Origin: Alphaproteobacteria bacterium
Lineage (GTDB): Bacteria > Pseudomonadota > Alphaproteobacteria > Thalassobaculales > Thalassobaculaceae
DNA: 40,965 nucleotides
Direction of reading: 5' to 3'
NCBI GenBank assembly: GCA_013203465.1
Contig: JABMNR010000095.1
Coordinates: 1 to 40,965, forward strand
The translations under genes and the position numbers were made by a program. This document shows, one piece after another, positions 6,493 to 14,219 of this stretch (positions are counted from its first letter, which is position 1; each line of letters begins with the position of its first letter). The notes beneath the pieces are model-generated. The model worked only from the letters and a program-made list of their open reading frames with translations, had not been told where the DNA came from and ran no database searches.

Positions 6493-7415
6493 CACGGGTC
6501 ATGCTCACGGGAGCGACCGGGTTCATCGGTCGACAAACGGCGATGGCACTGCTCACAACCGGCCACGAGGTGTTCGGAATAAGCCGCCGTCCGGACCGAC
6601 TCCCGCTGGGCGTGCATGGCATGCGAGCGGATCTCTTGGATCGAATGGACGCCATGCGGGCGATGATCCGGGAAGCGCGCGCCGAGATTCTGATTCACAC
6701 CGCGTGGACGACCGAACACGGTCGTTACTGGACGGCCCCCGACAATCTTGACTGGTCCGCGCGCACCCTTGATCTGACCCGTGCTTTCATCGATGCCGGC
6801 GGTCGGAGAATTGTCACCGTCGGCACCTGCGCCGAGTATGACTGGAGCGTGCTCGAGGCGGCGCCGTGCCGGGAAGATTCGACCGCAGTACGCCCTCACA
6901 CACTCTACGGCGTCGCCAAGCACGCCACGGCCGAGATCGTCACGTCGTTCTGTCAGAGCACGGGCGCGGATCACGCTCACGCCCGTCTCTTCATGCTGTT
7001 CGGCGAAGGAGAACAGCAGGGCCGTCTCGTGCCCAGCGTGATCCGGGCCTTGCTGGCAGGCCAAATGACCCAGACCACCTCCGGTCGACAGACCCGCGAC
7101 TTCATGGACGCCCGCGACGCCGGGTCGGCTCTTGCGTCGCTTGCCTTGAGTGGCGTCGGCGGGCCCGTGAACGTCGCGACTGGGCGAGGGGTGGCGGTCC
7201 GGGACGTCGTCGAGACGCTCGGATCCATCCTCGGGCGGGCGGATCTGGTCGCTTTCGGCGCCCTTCCCGATCGTCCAGATGACCCGCCGTTCCTGGTGGC
7301 GGCTGTCGAACGGCTAACACATGAGGTAGGCTTCCGTCCGCGGATTGATCTAAACAGAGGGCTCCACGACGCGATCGCTTTTTGGCGGACGCAGTCCGGG
7401 TTCAATGGCCGATAG
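6489..7415 (+). CDS. NAD(P)-dependent nucleotide-sugar reductase/epimerase (extended SDR, 4-ketoreductase-like)
   Basis: A 308-aa extended short-chain dehydrogenase, predicted to reduce the 4-keto group at the end of the deoxysugar pathway. The Rossmann motif GATGFIG is at residues 8-14, the active-site segment GTCAEYDW supplies the Ser/Thr position (about T113), and the YxxxK pair is Y140/K144 (LYGVAK). The motifs HTAWTTEHGRYW and GTCAEYDW resemble the reductases of CDP-sugar pathways (paratose/abequose-synthase-like). GTG 6489 overlaps the preceding stop as GTGA; an in-frame extension upstream would read through the epimerase gene. It is the last gene of the four-gene operon, with no obvious hairpin terminator after it. 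Confidence 0.82.
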   Translation: MTRVMLTGATGFIGRQTAMALLTTGHEVFGISRRPDRLPLGVHGMRADLLDRMDAMRAMIREARAEILIHTAWTTEHGRYWTAPDNLDWSARTLDLTRAFIDAGGRRIVTVGTCAEYDWSVLEAAPCREDSTAVRPHTLYGVAKHATAEIVTSFCQSTGADHAHARLFMLFGEGEQQGRLVPSVIRALLAGQMTQTTSGRQTRDFMDARDAGSALASLALSGVGGPVNVATGRGVAVRDVVETLGSILGRADLVAFGALPDRPDDPPFLVAAVERLTHEVGFRPRIDLNRGLHDAIAFWRTQSGFNGR

Positions 7416-7593
7416 CACCGGAGGCTCAATGGCGTCGACTTGCAGGGTCAAGTCCTGATGTCCAAGGACGGCATTCTGGTCGAGGGGGATGGTGTGCGGC
7501 CAATCAGCGAGCCCGCCGCCGGATCGGTGACGGATTGGCGAAGGCCCCAAGTATCAATCTTTGGTACGTTCACCGGTCCGCAATCGCCGGGGC

Positions 7594-8325
7594 TCAGTTA
7601 AAATACCCGAGCCCGAGCACAAACCATATGATCGCGCCGGCGATGAGAAGCAAGAAGAACAGATCCATAACGCGGATTCGACTGCCGGTCTTGCCCTTAT
7701 CTGAAGGCTCCGAGGGAAGTCGGTCGGATAAATCCCGAAGACTCTGACCGAACGTCGCCAAGTATATCTCCATACCCTGGAGAATTTTGGTCTGGTTGCC
7801 GATTGCGGCGGACAAACTCTCAGCTTGAGGCGTCGAGTCCAGTTTTTCCTCGTGCGGCGACAGGTCCTGGAGGCGCTCGACCAAGCCCCTGAGCAGATTG
7901 CTCATGTCGGCGATGACCCGTTCTTGCATCGCGATGCGTTCTTGAAGCGACGCAATCATCTCTGCGTCCGGGCGAGGCGGCCCATCGGGTCTGTCCCGAC
8001 GTTGCGGGCGAACCTGCATGCGGGGCAGCGGAACCTCGCTCCCGGCGAACCTGACTTCGATCTCGGCCGGATCGATCCGGCCGATGAGTTCCTCCGGTAG
8101 GGTGTATTCGAACGCATGCTGGCCGTCGCCGATCTCGAGATCGACCAGATCGTCTCGAAACAAATCGGCCCGCACCGTCGTCAATTGGGTCTCGCCGTGC
8201 AGGATCTCGACGTCCACGCGTTCCATGGGTTGTCTCGGATTCCAAGCCCAGCCGTACACGACACCACGCTCGATGGCGTCGATGAACCCTTGAAGGGTGA
8301 CCGCCGCTAACCCGATGGAGCGCAC
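7594..8325 (-). CDS. Uncharacterised tail-anchored protein: GWAW-type beta domain, coiled coil, C-terminal membrane helix
   Basis: About 243 aa, not a named family to me. The N-terminal 80 residues (GFIDAIERGVVYGWAWNPRQP, then DLFRDDLVDLEIGDGQHAFEYTLP) form a small domain I know from glycosyltransferases and surface proteins of Alphaproteobacteria. A proline/arginine linker (about 100-120) and a heptad-like helix (121-157) follow. A single hydrophobic helix (about 219-241, DLFFLLLIAGAIIWFVLGLG) lies two residues before the end, with Lys/Arg just before it, so the bulk probably faces the cytoplasm. GTG at 8325 has AGGAG about 10 nt upstream. It is divergent from the type I exporter operon. The GWAW domain also seems present in the GT at 24674-26869, so a role in surface glycan or exporter organisation is possible but unproven. 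Confidence 0.6.
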   Translation of the reverse strand: MRSIGLAAVTLQGFIDAIERGVVYGWAWNPRQPMERVDVEILHGETQLTTVRADLFRDDLVDLEIGDGQHAFEYTLPEELIGRIDPAEIEVRFAGSEVPLPRMQVRPQRRDRPDGPPRPDAEMIASLQERIAMQERVIADMSNLLRGLVERLQDLSPHEEKLDSTPQAESLSAAIGNQTKILQGMEIYLATFGQSLRDLSDRLPSEPSDKGKTGSRIRVMDLFFLLLIAGAIIWFVLGLGYFN

Positions 8326-8439
8326 GATTATACTTCTCCTCTTAAATCCGATTTCCGGTCGATCGAAACCGACCCGGGTCCGACCGATCAGCGCCGCCAT
8401 GGGCTTCGGGATGTGGAATATCGACCGTTTCTCTGGATT

Positions 8440-8466
8440 TTGGAAGGAAAACCCGATAGATATAAA
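8440..8466 (+). promoter_or_regulatory. Weak candidate promoter for the type I secretion operon
   Basis: TTGGAA at 8440-8445 and TATAAA at 8461-8466 lie in an AT-rich patch of the 214-bp divergent region, about 75 bp before the exporter start. The 15-bp spacing is shorter than optimal, so this is only a positional suggestion. Confidence 0.25.
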
Positions 8467-8539
8467 CGTTGGTCATTGAGTAACGCTCTATGGGCTGCCG
8501 GCGTCGGGTTGGATGCCACCGAACCTCGGAGAAGTGTTC

Positions 8540-10279
8540 GTGTCGATGGAGGCCACAGGAAAAAATCCCTTGAAGGGGGTGATCCGCAAATCGATCCCCG
8601 CGCTCTTGATCGTTGGGTTTGTAACGCTCCTCACCACGGTGTCGTTCCTCGTCGTGCCCCTCTACATGATGCAGGTGTACGACCGCGTCGTGGCGAGCGG
8701 GAACTTCGGCACACTTTTCGCCCTTGGCTCGATCACGCTGTTCGCGCTGCTCGTGGCGACCGCGCTCGACTACGCGCGGGCTCGGATTTTGCGACGCATG
8801 TCCACGTGGTTTTCGCGCCGTGTCGGGATCGACGCCATCGAGGCGGGGATTCGTCAGGCGATCGCCTCGAGGAACCAGACGGCCCAATCGCTCCGGGACA
8901 TCGGAGAAATCCGCAGTTTCATTGCGGGCGAGAGCATCGTGACCGGTTTCGAGCTTCTGTGGTCGCCGGTGTTCTTCGCGGTGCTGTTCATCATCCACTT
9001 CTACCTCGGCGTGATCGGCATCATCGCCGCCGCCATCATGGTGCTGCTCGGCTATCTTAGCGAGGTGATGAGCAAGAAATCCCTCACCGACGCGGGGAAG
9101 AAGAATCTGGCCGCGACAGCCACCATCGGAAACTCGTTGCGGAACGCCGAAGTCATCGAAGCCATGGGCATGTCGGACCGCATCATCGGTCGCTGGCAGA
9201 AGGAAAACGACGAGGCCCTCGATCTGGCCGAACAGGGCAACGACCGTTTGTCGGTGATCAATGCATTCTCGAAAACGTTCTTGCTCTACGTCAAGGTCGT
9301 GGTCGTGACGGTTTCGGTCATCCTGGTGCTAAACGACCAAATATCCCCCGGTGCGATTTTCGGAGCCTTCATTGTCACGGCATTGTTGTTGCGCCCCTTC
9401 AACAAGGTCATCGGCTCGTACCGGCAGCTGATCAGCGCGCGCAACGCCTGGGCGCGGCTGAATGAAGATCTGGTCGTCGATGCGCGATACGCCCGCCTCG
9501 ACTCGCCCATGCCCCGGCCGACGGGTGCCGTGACGGTAGATGGTCTTGTCTACATTCCGACGGGACTGTCCCACGCGGTCATCCGCGGCATCTCGTTCGC
9601 CATGTCTCCGGGCGAAGTGGTCGGGATCGCGGGACCCTCAGCCGCTGGCAAGTCCACGCTGGCAAGGCTGCTGATGGGCATCGTCGCGCCAACCTCCGGA
9701 TCCGTGCGGATCGACGGCACCAGCGTCTACCAGTGGGAGCGGCGAAGCTTCGGTGCCTTCACGGGCTATATGCCACAGTCGGTCGCGCTGCTCGACGGTA
9801 CGGTCAGGCAAAACATCTCGCGCTTCCTCGACGTGCCGATCGACGAAGTGATTGCCGCGGCCAAACGGGCGGACGTGCACGAGATGATCGGACACCTTCC
9901 CTTCGGCTACGATACGCCAATCGGAGACAGCGGCTACGTGTTGACCGGCGGTCAACGCCAGCGGATTGCCCTTGCCCGCGCACTATTCGGGCCGCCGCGT
10001 TACGTTGTGCTGGACGAGCCGGACGCGAACCTCGATCAAGAGGGCGAGGCCGCCCTTCTTCGGGCGATACGTACCACGGTCGAAGAAGGGGCGACGGTGG
10101 TGGTCGTGACCCACCGCCTCTCCGTGCTCCAGGCAACCGACAAGATACTGGTCCTGAAAGAGGGACGGATCAGCTATTATGGCTGGCGCGACAAGGCGCT
10201 GGAAGAGCTGGGGATGCTACCAGCACCGACGCCGGAGCGCCGCTTGATCAAGGCGGTGGATAACAATGTCGGCCAATAA
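8540..10279 (+). CDS. Type I secretion ABC transporter (PrtD-like permease-ATPase)
   Basis: About 579 aa, an inner-membrane exporter half-transporter of the PrtD/AprD type that, as a dimer with HlyD- and TolC-type partners, exports RTX proteins in one step. A membrane domain with about six helices fills residues 15-300 and opens with LYMMQVYDRVV, a hallmark of this family. The ATPase has Walker A GPSAAGKST (about 365-373), the signature LTGGQRQR (Thr in place of Ser), Walker B YVVLDEPD and the switch His in VVTHR. There is no N-terminal C39 peptidase domain, consistent with C-terminal-signal substrates. GTG 8540 has GGAG 8 nt upstream; ATG 8546 and ATG 8513 are alternatives. It overlaps the HlyD gene by 14 bp. 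The likely substrate is the RTX protein at 27067-28014. No tolC-like gene is here. Confidence 0.9.
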   Translation: MSMEATGKNPLKGVIRKSIPALLIVGFVTLLTTVSFLVVPLYMMQVYDRVVASGNFGTLFALGSITLFALLVATALDYARARILRRMSTWFSRRVGIDAIEAGIRQAIASRNQTAQSLRDIGEIRSFIAGESIVTGFELLWSPVFFAVLFIIHFYLGVIGIIAAAIMVLLGYLSEVMSKKSLTDAGKKNLAATATIGNSLRNAEVIEAMGMSDRIIGRWQKENDEALDLAEQGNDRLSVINAFSKTFLLYVKVVVVTVSVILVLNDQISPGAIFGAFIVTALLLRPFNKVIGSYRQLISARNAWARLNEDLVVDARYARLDSPMPRPTGAVTVDGLVYIPTGLSHAVIRGISFAMSPGEVVGIAGPSAAGKSTLARLLMGIVAPTSGSVRIDGTSVYQWERRSFGAFTGYMPQSVALLDGTVRQNISRFLDVPIDEVIAAAKRADVHEMIGHLPFGYDTPIGDSGYVLTGGQRQRIALARALFGPPRYVVLDEPDANLDQEGEAALLRAIRTTVEEGATVVVVTHRLSVLQATDKILVLKEGRISYYGWRDKALEELGMLPAPTPERRLIKAVDNNVGQ

Positions 10280-11612
10280 TTCGATGTTGGTCGGTACCCT
10301 ACCGCTCGGGTATCGGCCGGTGGAAAACAGCCCGGCTTTTATCGACGTTCGGGCGTTCGTCATCTTGATCGTGCTGTTCTCGCTGATAGGCGTGGCGGCG
10401 TGGGTGTCCTTCGCGAAGCTCGACAGCGCCACATCGGCAAAGGGACAGTTGCGTGTTGAGACCCACCGTAAAACCATCAAGGCACTGGAATCAGGCGTCG
10501 TGCGTCGCCTCATGGTCGCCGAGGGCGATAAGGTCCTGGTCGGTCAGCCACTCATTGAGCTGGACCCGACCCGGGCCAGCGCGAATGTGGACATCTTCCG
10601 ACAACGGTATCTCGCGGCTCAGGCTCAATACGCTCGTTACCAGGCCGAGGTCGCCGGCAAGTCTGAGATAGTTTTCCCCCCGTCATTGATGGCGCAGGCG
10701 GACGACGCGAATGTCCGAGCGGCAATGTCGGCTGAGATAGAGTTGTTCGAAACCAACATGTTGACGGTGAAGGCACGGCGCGACGTCGTCAAGTCCTCAA
10801 TGGAGCAGCTTGCGATCCGGGTGGCCTCAACGGAAAATCAAATCATGTCCACCCGCGAGCAGATCAATCTGAGCTCTGACGAACTGAAGTCGGTCGAATT
10901 TCTTTTGGAAAAGGATTTAATCCAGAAGAGCCGCTATCTGTCGGTCAGGCGCCAGCATATCGCCCTCAAAGGGAGACTAAGCGAACTTGAAGGCCATCGG
11001 GCTGAGTTGCAGCAGGCGATTGGCGCGGCACAGGTCGAATTGCTGGACATCGACGAGCAAGTGCGGAACGTTGCCTTGAACCGCATCGTTGAATTGCAAA
11101 GTCAGTTGATCGAGCTCGAGAAACAGCTGGGCAGCGCCTCCAACACCCTCGAGCACTTCACGTTACGATCCCCACAGGAAGGGACGGTCGTCAATTTGGA
11201 AGTCTTCAACGAAGGGCAGATCGTGTTCGGCGGAGAGTCCGTGATGGACATCATTCCGAACAATGATCAGTTGATCATCGAGGCCAAGATTATGCCGGAC
11301 GATATCAACAATGTGACCATCGGAATGCTCGCCAAGGTCCGCATATCCGCATTGAACGTGAGGACCACGCCATTGCTAAAAGGATCGGTCTCCCTGGTGT
11401 CCGCCGACCTTACGTCCCCTCCCGACACCGAGAAGACATACTACTCCGCGACGATTGTCCTGCCCGCGGAGCAGGTTGAAAAACTTGGTGATATCGAGCT
11501 TTACCCCGGCATGCAGGCCCAAGTGATGATAGTGAAGGGTGAGAGAACCGTGCTCGACTATCTGCTCTCTCCGCTCGCGCTGGCCGCCGAGTCGGCTATG
11601 CGGGAACCCTAA
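10266..11612 (+). CDS. HlyD-family periplasmic adaptor of the type I secretion system (PrtE-like)
   Basis: A 448-aa membrane-fusion protein that links the inner-membrane ABC exporter to a TolC-type outer-membrane duct. A short cytoplasmic start, one membrane helix (about 31-51, FVILIVLFSLIGVAAWVSF) and the first half of the lipoyl domain (ALESGVVRRLMVAEGDKVLVGQPLIELD) come first. A long alpha-helical hairpin rich in E/Q/L follows (about 110-285), then the second lipoyl half (RSPQEGTVVNLEVFNEGQIVFGGE) and a beta-barrel with KVRISAL. Length and order match PrtE/HlyD. The start lies inside the exporter gene, so the two are translationally coupled. The glycosyltransferase at 11631 follows after 18 bp and may share the transcript. 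Confidence 0.92.
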   Translation: MSANNSMLVGTLPLGYRPVENSPAFIDVRAFVILIVLFSLIGVAAWVSFAKLDSATSAKGQLRVETHRKTIKALESGVVRRLMVAEGDKVLVGQPLIELDPTRASANVDIFRQRYLAAQAQYARYQAEVAGKSEIVFPPSLMAQADDANVRAAMSAEIELFETNMLTVKARRDVVKSSMEQLAIRVASTENQIMSTREQINLSSDELKSVEFLLEKDLIQKSRYLSVRRQHIALKGRLSELEGHRAELQQAIGAAQVELLDIDEQVRNVALNRIVELQSQLIELEKQLGSASNTLEHFTLRSPQEGTVVNLEVFNEGQIVFGGESVMDIIPNNDQLIIEAKIMPDDINNVTIGMLAKVRISALNVRTTPLLKGSVSLVSADLTSPPDTEKTYYSATIVLPAEQVEKLGDIELYPGMQAQVMIVKGERTVLDYLLSPLALAAESAMREP

Positions 11613-11630
11613 GCTGTTCGGTCCCTGACA

Positions 11631-13028
11631 ATGCCCGCGTCCTCGCGACTCCTGGTGATTGCCCACAATCACCCCAGCTTTCATCCGGGCGGCACCGAGT
11701 TCGTCGCTCATGGGTTGTTCCGCTACTGGCGAGACGTCGCGGGCTGGGAGGCGCATTTTCTTGCCGCGGCCACGCGTGATCAGCGCCTCGCTAATCCCGG
11801 CACGGCGCTTCAGTCCCTGCCTGACACCCAGTCCGAGTATCTTGTGCGGATCGGCCAGTATGACAATTTCCACCACCTACAGCGCGATAAGATCGCGGTG
11901 TTTTCCGAACTGGGCGAATTGCTGATGTCGATTCGGCCGGAGATAGTACACCTCCATCATTTTCTCGGATTCGGCAGCGAGCTTCTGCCTTTCTTGCGCC
12001 GCTGCCTGCCGGACGCCTTGATCGTGCTGACGGTCCACGACTACTACGCCGTCTGCCACCACGACGGCATCATGGCGAAGGTTGGAAGTTATCGGCTGTG
12101 CTATCAGGCCTCTCCGGACGCCTGCCACGCATGCTTCCCGAACATCCCGGCCGGATCGTTCAAGCTTCGCGACCTCAACCTCAAAAACCATTTTGCCGCT
12201 GTCGATCATCTGGTCGCACCGAGCGCGTTCATGCGCGATCGACTGATCGCCTGGGGTATCGCCCCCGAGCGCTTGACCGTAGTCCGCAACGGCCGTGACT
12301 TAGGGCCTTCCATGCCAAGCCGTACGCTGCGCGGAGGTGAACGACGCTCACGCTTCGCCGTACTCGGCAACGTTAGCCCGGCAAAAGGACAGAAGATCGC
12401 GCTCGAGGCCGTCAAACTTCTTCTGGCCGATGGTGGTCTCGGCGACATCGAACTTGCGATCCATGGAGCACCACAGTTCCAGACCGACTCCTTCAAGGCG
12501 GAGATCGAGGCACTGATCGGTGAGTGCAGGGGGCATGCCCGCATGCTCGGCGGGTACGAGCAGCATGAGTTGCCCGAACGCTTGGCCCGTGCCGACTGGA
12601 TTGTGATGCCGTCACTGTGGTGGGAGAATGCACCGCTTGTCCTGGACGAGGCATTCCACCATGGCCGACCACCGATCTGCAGCGGAATCGGCGGCATGGC
12701 CGAAAGCGTTCGTGATGGAGTCGACGGCCTGCAGTTCACCGTCGGTGATCCCCGTGCGCTCGCCGACCGAATGCGCGAAGCTATCGAAACCCGAGGGCGC
12801 TGGAACGAACTGCGAAAGCAGGCACCGACGCCGAGAGACGCCGCCTCGTGCGCCAGCGACTATCAGGCCCTGTTCGCCTCGCTGGCGGGAAAACGGCGGC
12901 GCGCGGTCACGGCGGTGGGGGCTTCTTCTGACGCTTCGCCGACCGCCGAGCGCGCCAACGACGCCAGCGGTCGACGGATTCGCGCAAAAGCCCGAATCCG
13001 TCAAGTGCCATCTCGGCCCATCCAATAA
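11631..13028 (+). CDS. Glycosyltransferase family 4 (GT-B)
   Basis: A 465-aa retaining GT-B glycosyltransferase of the GT4 type, cytoplasmic or membrane-associated. It has the N-terminal loop HNHPSFHPGGTEFVAHGLF (donor/acceptor glycine loop, G20-G21) and the acceptor-domain segment HLHHFLGFGSELLPFLRRC. The linker region is VAPSAFMRDRLIAWGI, with VVRNGRD before the C-domain. The second Rossmann domain reads GNVSPAKGQK, and the EX7E motif is ENAPLVLDE in WWENAPLVLDEAFHHGRPPI. The last about 60 residues are Ala/Arg-rich and probably disordered. The sugar and linkage cannot be told. It ends just before the REP-like element at 13072-13209 and converges on the gene at 13206. Confidence 0.85.
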   Translation: MPASSRLLVIAHNHPSFHPGGTEFVAHGLFRYWRDVAGWEAHFLAAATRDQRLANPGTALQSLPDTQSEYLVRIGQYDNFHHLQRDKIAVFSELGELLMSIRPEIVHLHHFLGFGSELLPFLRRCLPDALIVLTVHDYYAVCHHDGIMAKVGSYRLCYQASPDACHACFPNIPAGSFKLRDLNLKNHFAAVDHLVAPSAFMRDRLIAWGIAPERLTVVRNGRDLGPSMPSRTLRGGERRSRFAVLGNVSPAKGQKIALEAVKLLLADGGLGDIELAIHGAPQFQTDSFKAEIEALIGECRGHARMLGGYEQHELPERLARADWIVMPSLWWENAPLVLDEAFHHGRPPICSGIGGMAESVRDGVDGLQFTVGDPRALADRMREAIETRGRWNELRKQAPTPRDAASCASDYQALFASLAGKRRRAVTAVGASSDASPTAERANDASGRRIRAKARIRQVPSRPIQ

Positions 13029-13071
13029 TCATTTCGATCAAGGCAGCCACTTCAGTTCTCGCCGAAACCGG

Positions 13072-13209
13072 CTAGAGCACGATCAACGTAATCTGAATCA
13101 CATCATGATCCAGATTAAGCTGATCCGGCTCTAATAATTTGATTAGAGGCGGATTCACAGCTTACCTCCGATCACGCCCGTGACCGGAGGTAAGCTGATC
13201 CAGCTCTAG
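13072..13209. repeat. REP-like composite element bounded by CTAGAGC / GCTCTAG
   Basis: The inverted ends CTAGAGC (13072-13078) and GCTCTAG (13203-13209) frame the element. Inside are a direct repeat AAGCTGATCCRGCTCTAR (13117-13134 and 13192-13209, 16 of 18 matching), a dyad TAATCTG...CAGATTA (13089-13117), a perfect 7-bp dyad CTCTAAT-N6-ATTAGAG (13129-13148) and a strong 11-bp hairpin (13160-13195). The CTAGAGC...GATC ends are reminiscent of REP sequences common in Alphaproteobacteria. The right end supplies the TAG stop codon (13206-13208, minus strand) of the neighbouring gene. A related dyad lies at 28166-28185. Confidence 0.75.
13160..13195. terminator. Strong hairpin, probable bidirectional terminator
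   Basis: The arms GCTTACCTCCG (13160-13170) and CGGAGGTAAGC (13185-13195) pair perfectly over 11 bp. The interior adds TCACG / CGTGA, so most of the 36 nt can pair. It sits between two convergent genes. There is no long T run on either side, so termination is inferred from position and stem strength. It is part of the REP-like element. Confidence 0.65.
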
Positions 13210-14219
13210 TCCGCCAACCGCATGACCAACCATGAAACCAATGGGCGCTCGTCCTGATGCTCGATCAAGGTCCTGAGCCGTATCGGTGATGGCTCACGTA
13301 GTGCCGCCCGAAGGCTATCGATATCGTCATCGTACCGATGCCCGCCCTCGATCCAAGCGGTATGTCCCGGATGCCTTCGGATCGCCGCCGGTCGGCCCAG
13401 AGCTGCGGCTTGGCGCAATCGGACGGCATGCGCGGGATGCCGGTCGACGGCTACCACCGCCTGCGCCCTGGCGATCGCGGCGAGATCGCTGAGCGGATCG
13501 AGATCACGCAATACGAATACCTGACCGGTTGAGCCCACCCGTGCGACGGACTGTCTGAGAGCGGGAAGCCACGACTCATCGTCCACCCCGAGTATGATCA
13601 ACGGCGGAACCTCCGGCGCCGCCGCGCCGTGTGCCGCAATGAGCATCGAGAAGTCGGCCGCCGGACCAACCGGTGTCAAGCACAGCGTATAGGAGTCGGG
13701 CAAGGATCGCGGCAAACGGATCGCCGCAAGGCGATCTAGAGCCGGGACCGCGGCCGTCGCCGGTAGGCTCACGATACGGGCCGGCGGCACGCCGAAGCGG
13801 TCACACAGAACGTCAGCTTGCCAATCCACTGCTGTGCGCCAGAATACTTGCCCTGCGTTGGTCAATGAGCTGAGCCGCCTGCCGCAGATCGAATCGCTCC
13901 ACGCCGGCCCCTCTTCGCCATCGGCGATCCGACCGAGATTGCAAGGTTCAACCAACACGGTTGCGCCGCACAACTCGGATGGGTTGGCCTCTCCAAACGG
14001 ACGGAACTCGACGGTCGGGGCAGGTGTCCGTCCTTGTCGGGTGACCGCAATGCCAGGTGACACCACGAGTCGTGCGGCAAATGCAGTTTCACCGGCCGCG
14101 ACCACGTCCAGCCGGGAGAGCGGCAACCCTTCAGTCAACTCGGCCAGTTCACGGAAGGCGCGGGCGCGCCGCCGGGACGCGCTGGCTTGGTGACCGCCAA
14201 GATCAATCCGGAGGCTCAC
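13206..14219 (-). CDS. Putative GT-B glycosyltransferase-like protein
   Basis: About 337 aa, not matched to a named family. The C-terminal half looks like the donor domain of a GT-B glycosyltransferase: the alternating strand/helix pattern of PLIILGVDDESWLPALRQS, then QVFVLRDLDPLSDLAAIARAQAVVAV. That is followed by RLRQAAALGRPAAIRRHPGH, the usual place of the sugar-nucleotide loop. The N-terminal half is poorly recognisable, and no EX7E motif is visible. GTG 14219 overlaps the stop of the upstream gene as GTGA. A longer start 81 bp upstream would lie inside that gene and is rejected. It is translationally coupled to the capsule-type protein at 14216-15931, so the two likely act together. The stop codon is formed by the end of the REP-like element. 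Confidence 0.5.
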   Translation of the reverse strand: MSLRIDLGGHQASASRRRARAFRELAELTEGLPLSRLDVVAAGETAFAARLVVSPGIAVTRQGRTPAPTVEFRPFGEANPSELCGATVLVEPCNLGRIADGEEGPAWSDSICGRRLSSLTNAGQVFWRTAVDWQADVLCDRFGVPPARIVSLPATAAVPALDRLAAIRLPRSLPDSYTLCLTPVGPAADFSMLIAAHGAAAPEVPPLIILGVDDESWLPALRQSVARVGSTGQVFVLRDLDPLSDLAAIARAQAVVAVDRHPAHAVRLRQAAALGRPAAIRRHPGHTAWIEGGHRYDDDIDSLRAALREPSPIRLRTLIEHQDERPLVSWLVMRLAD

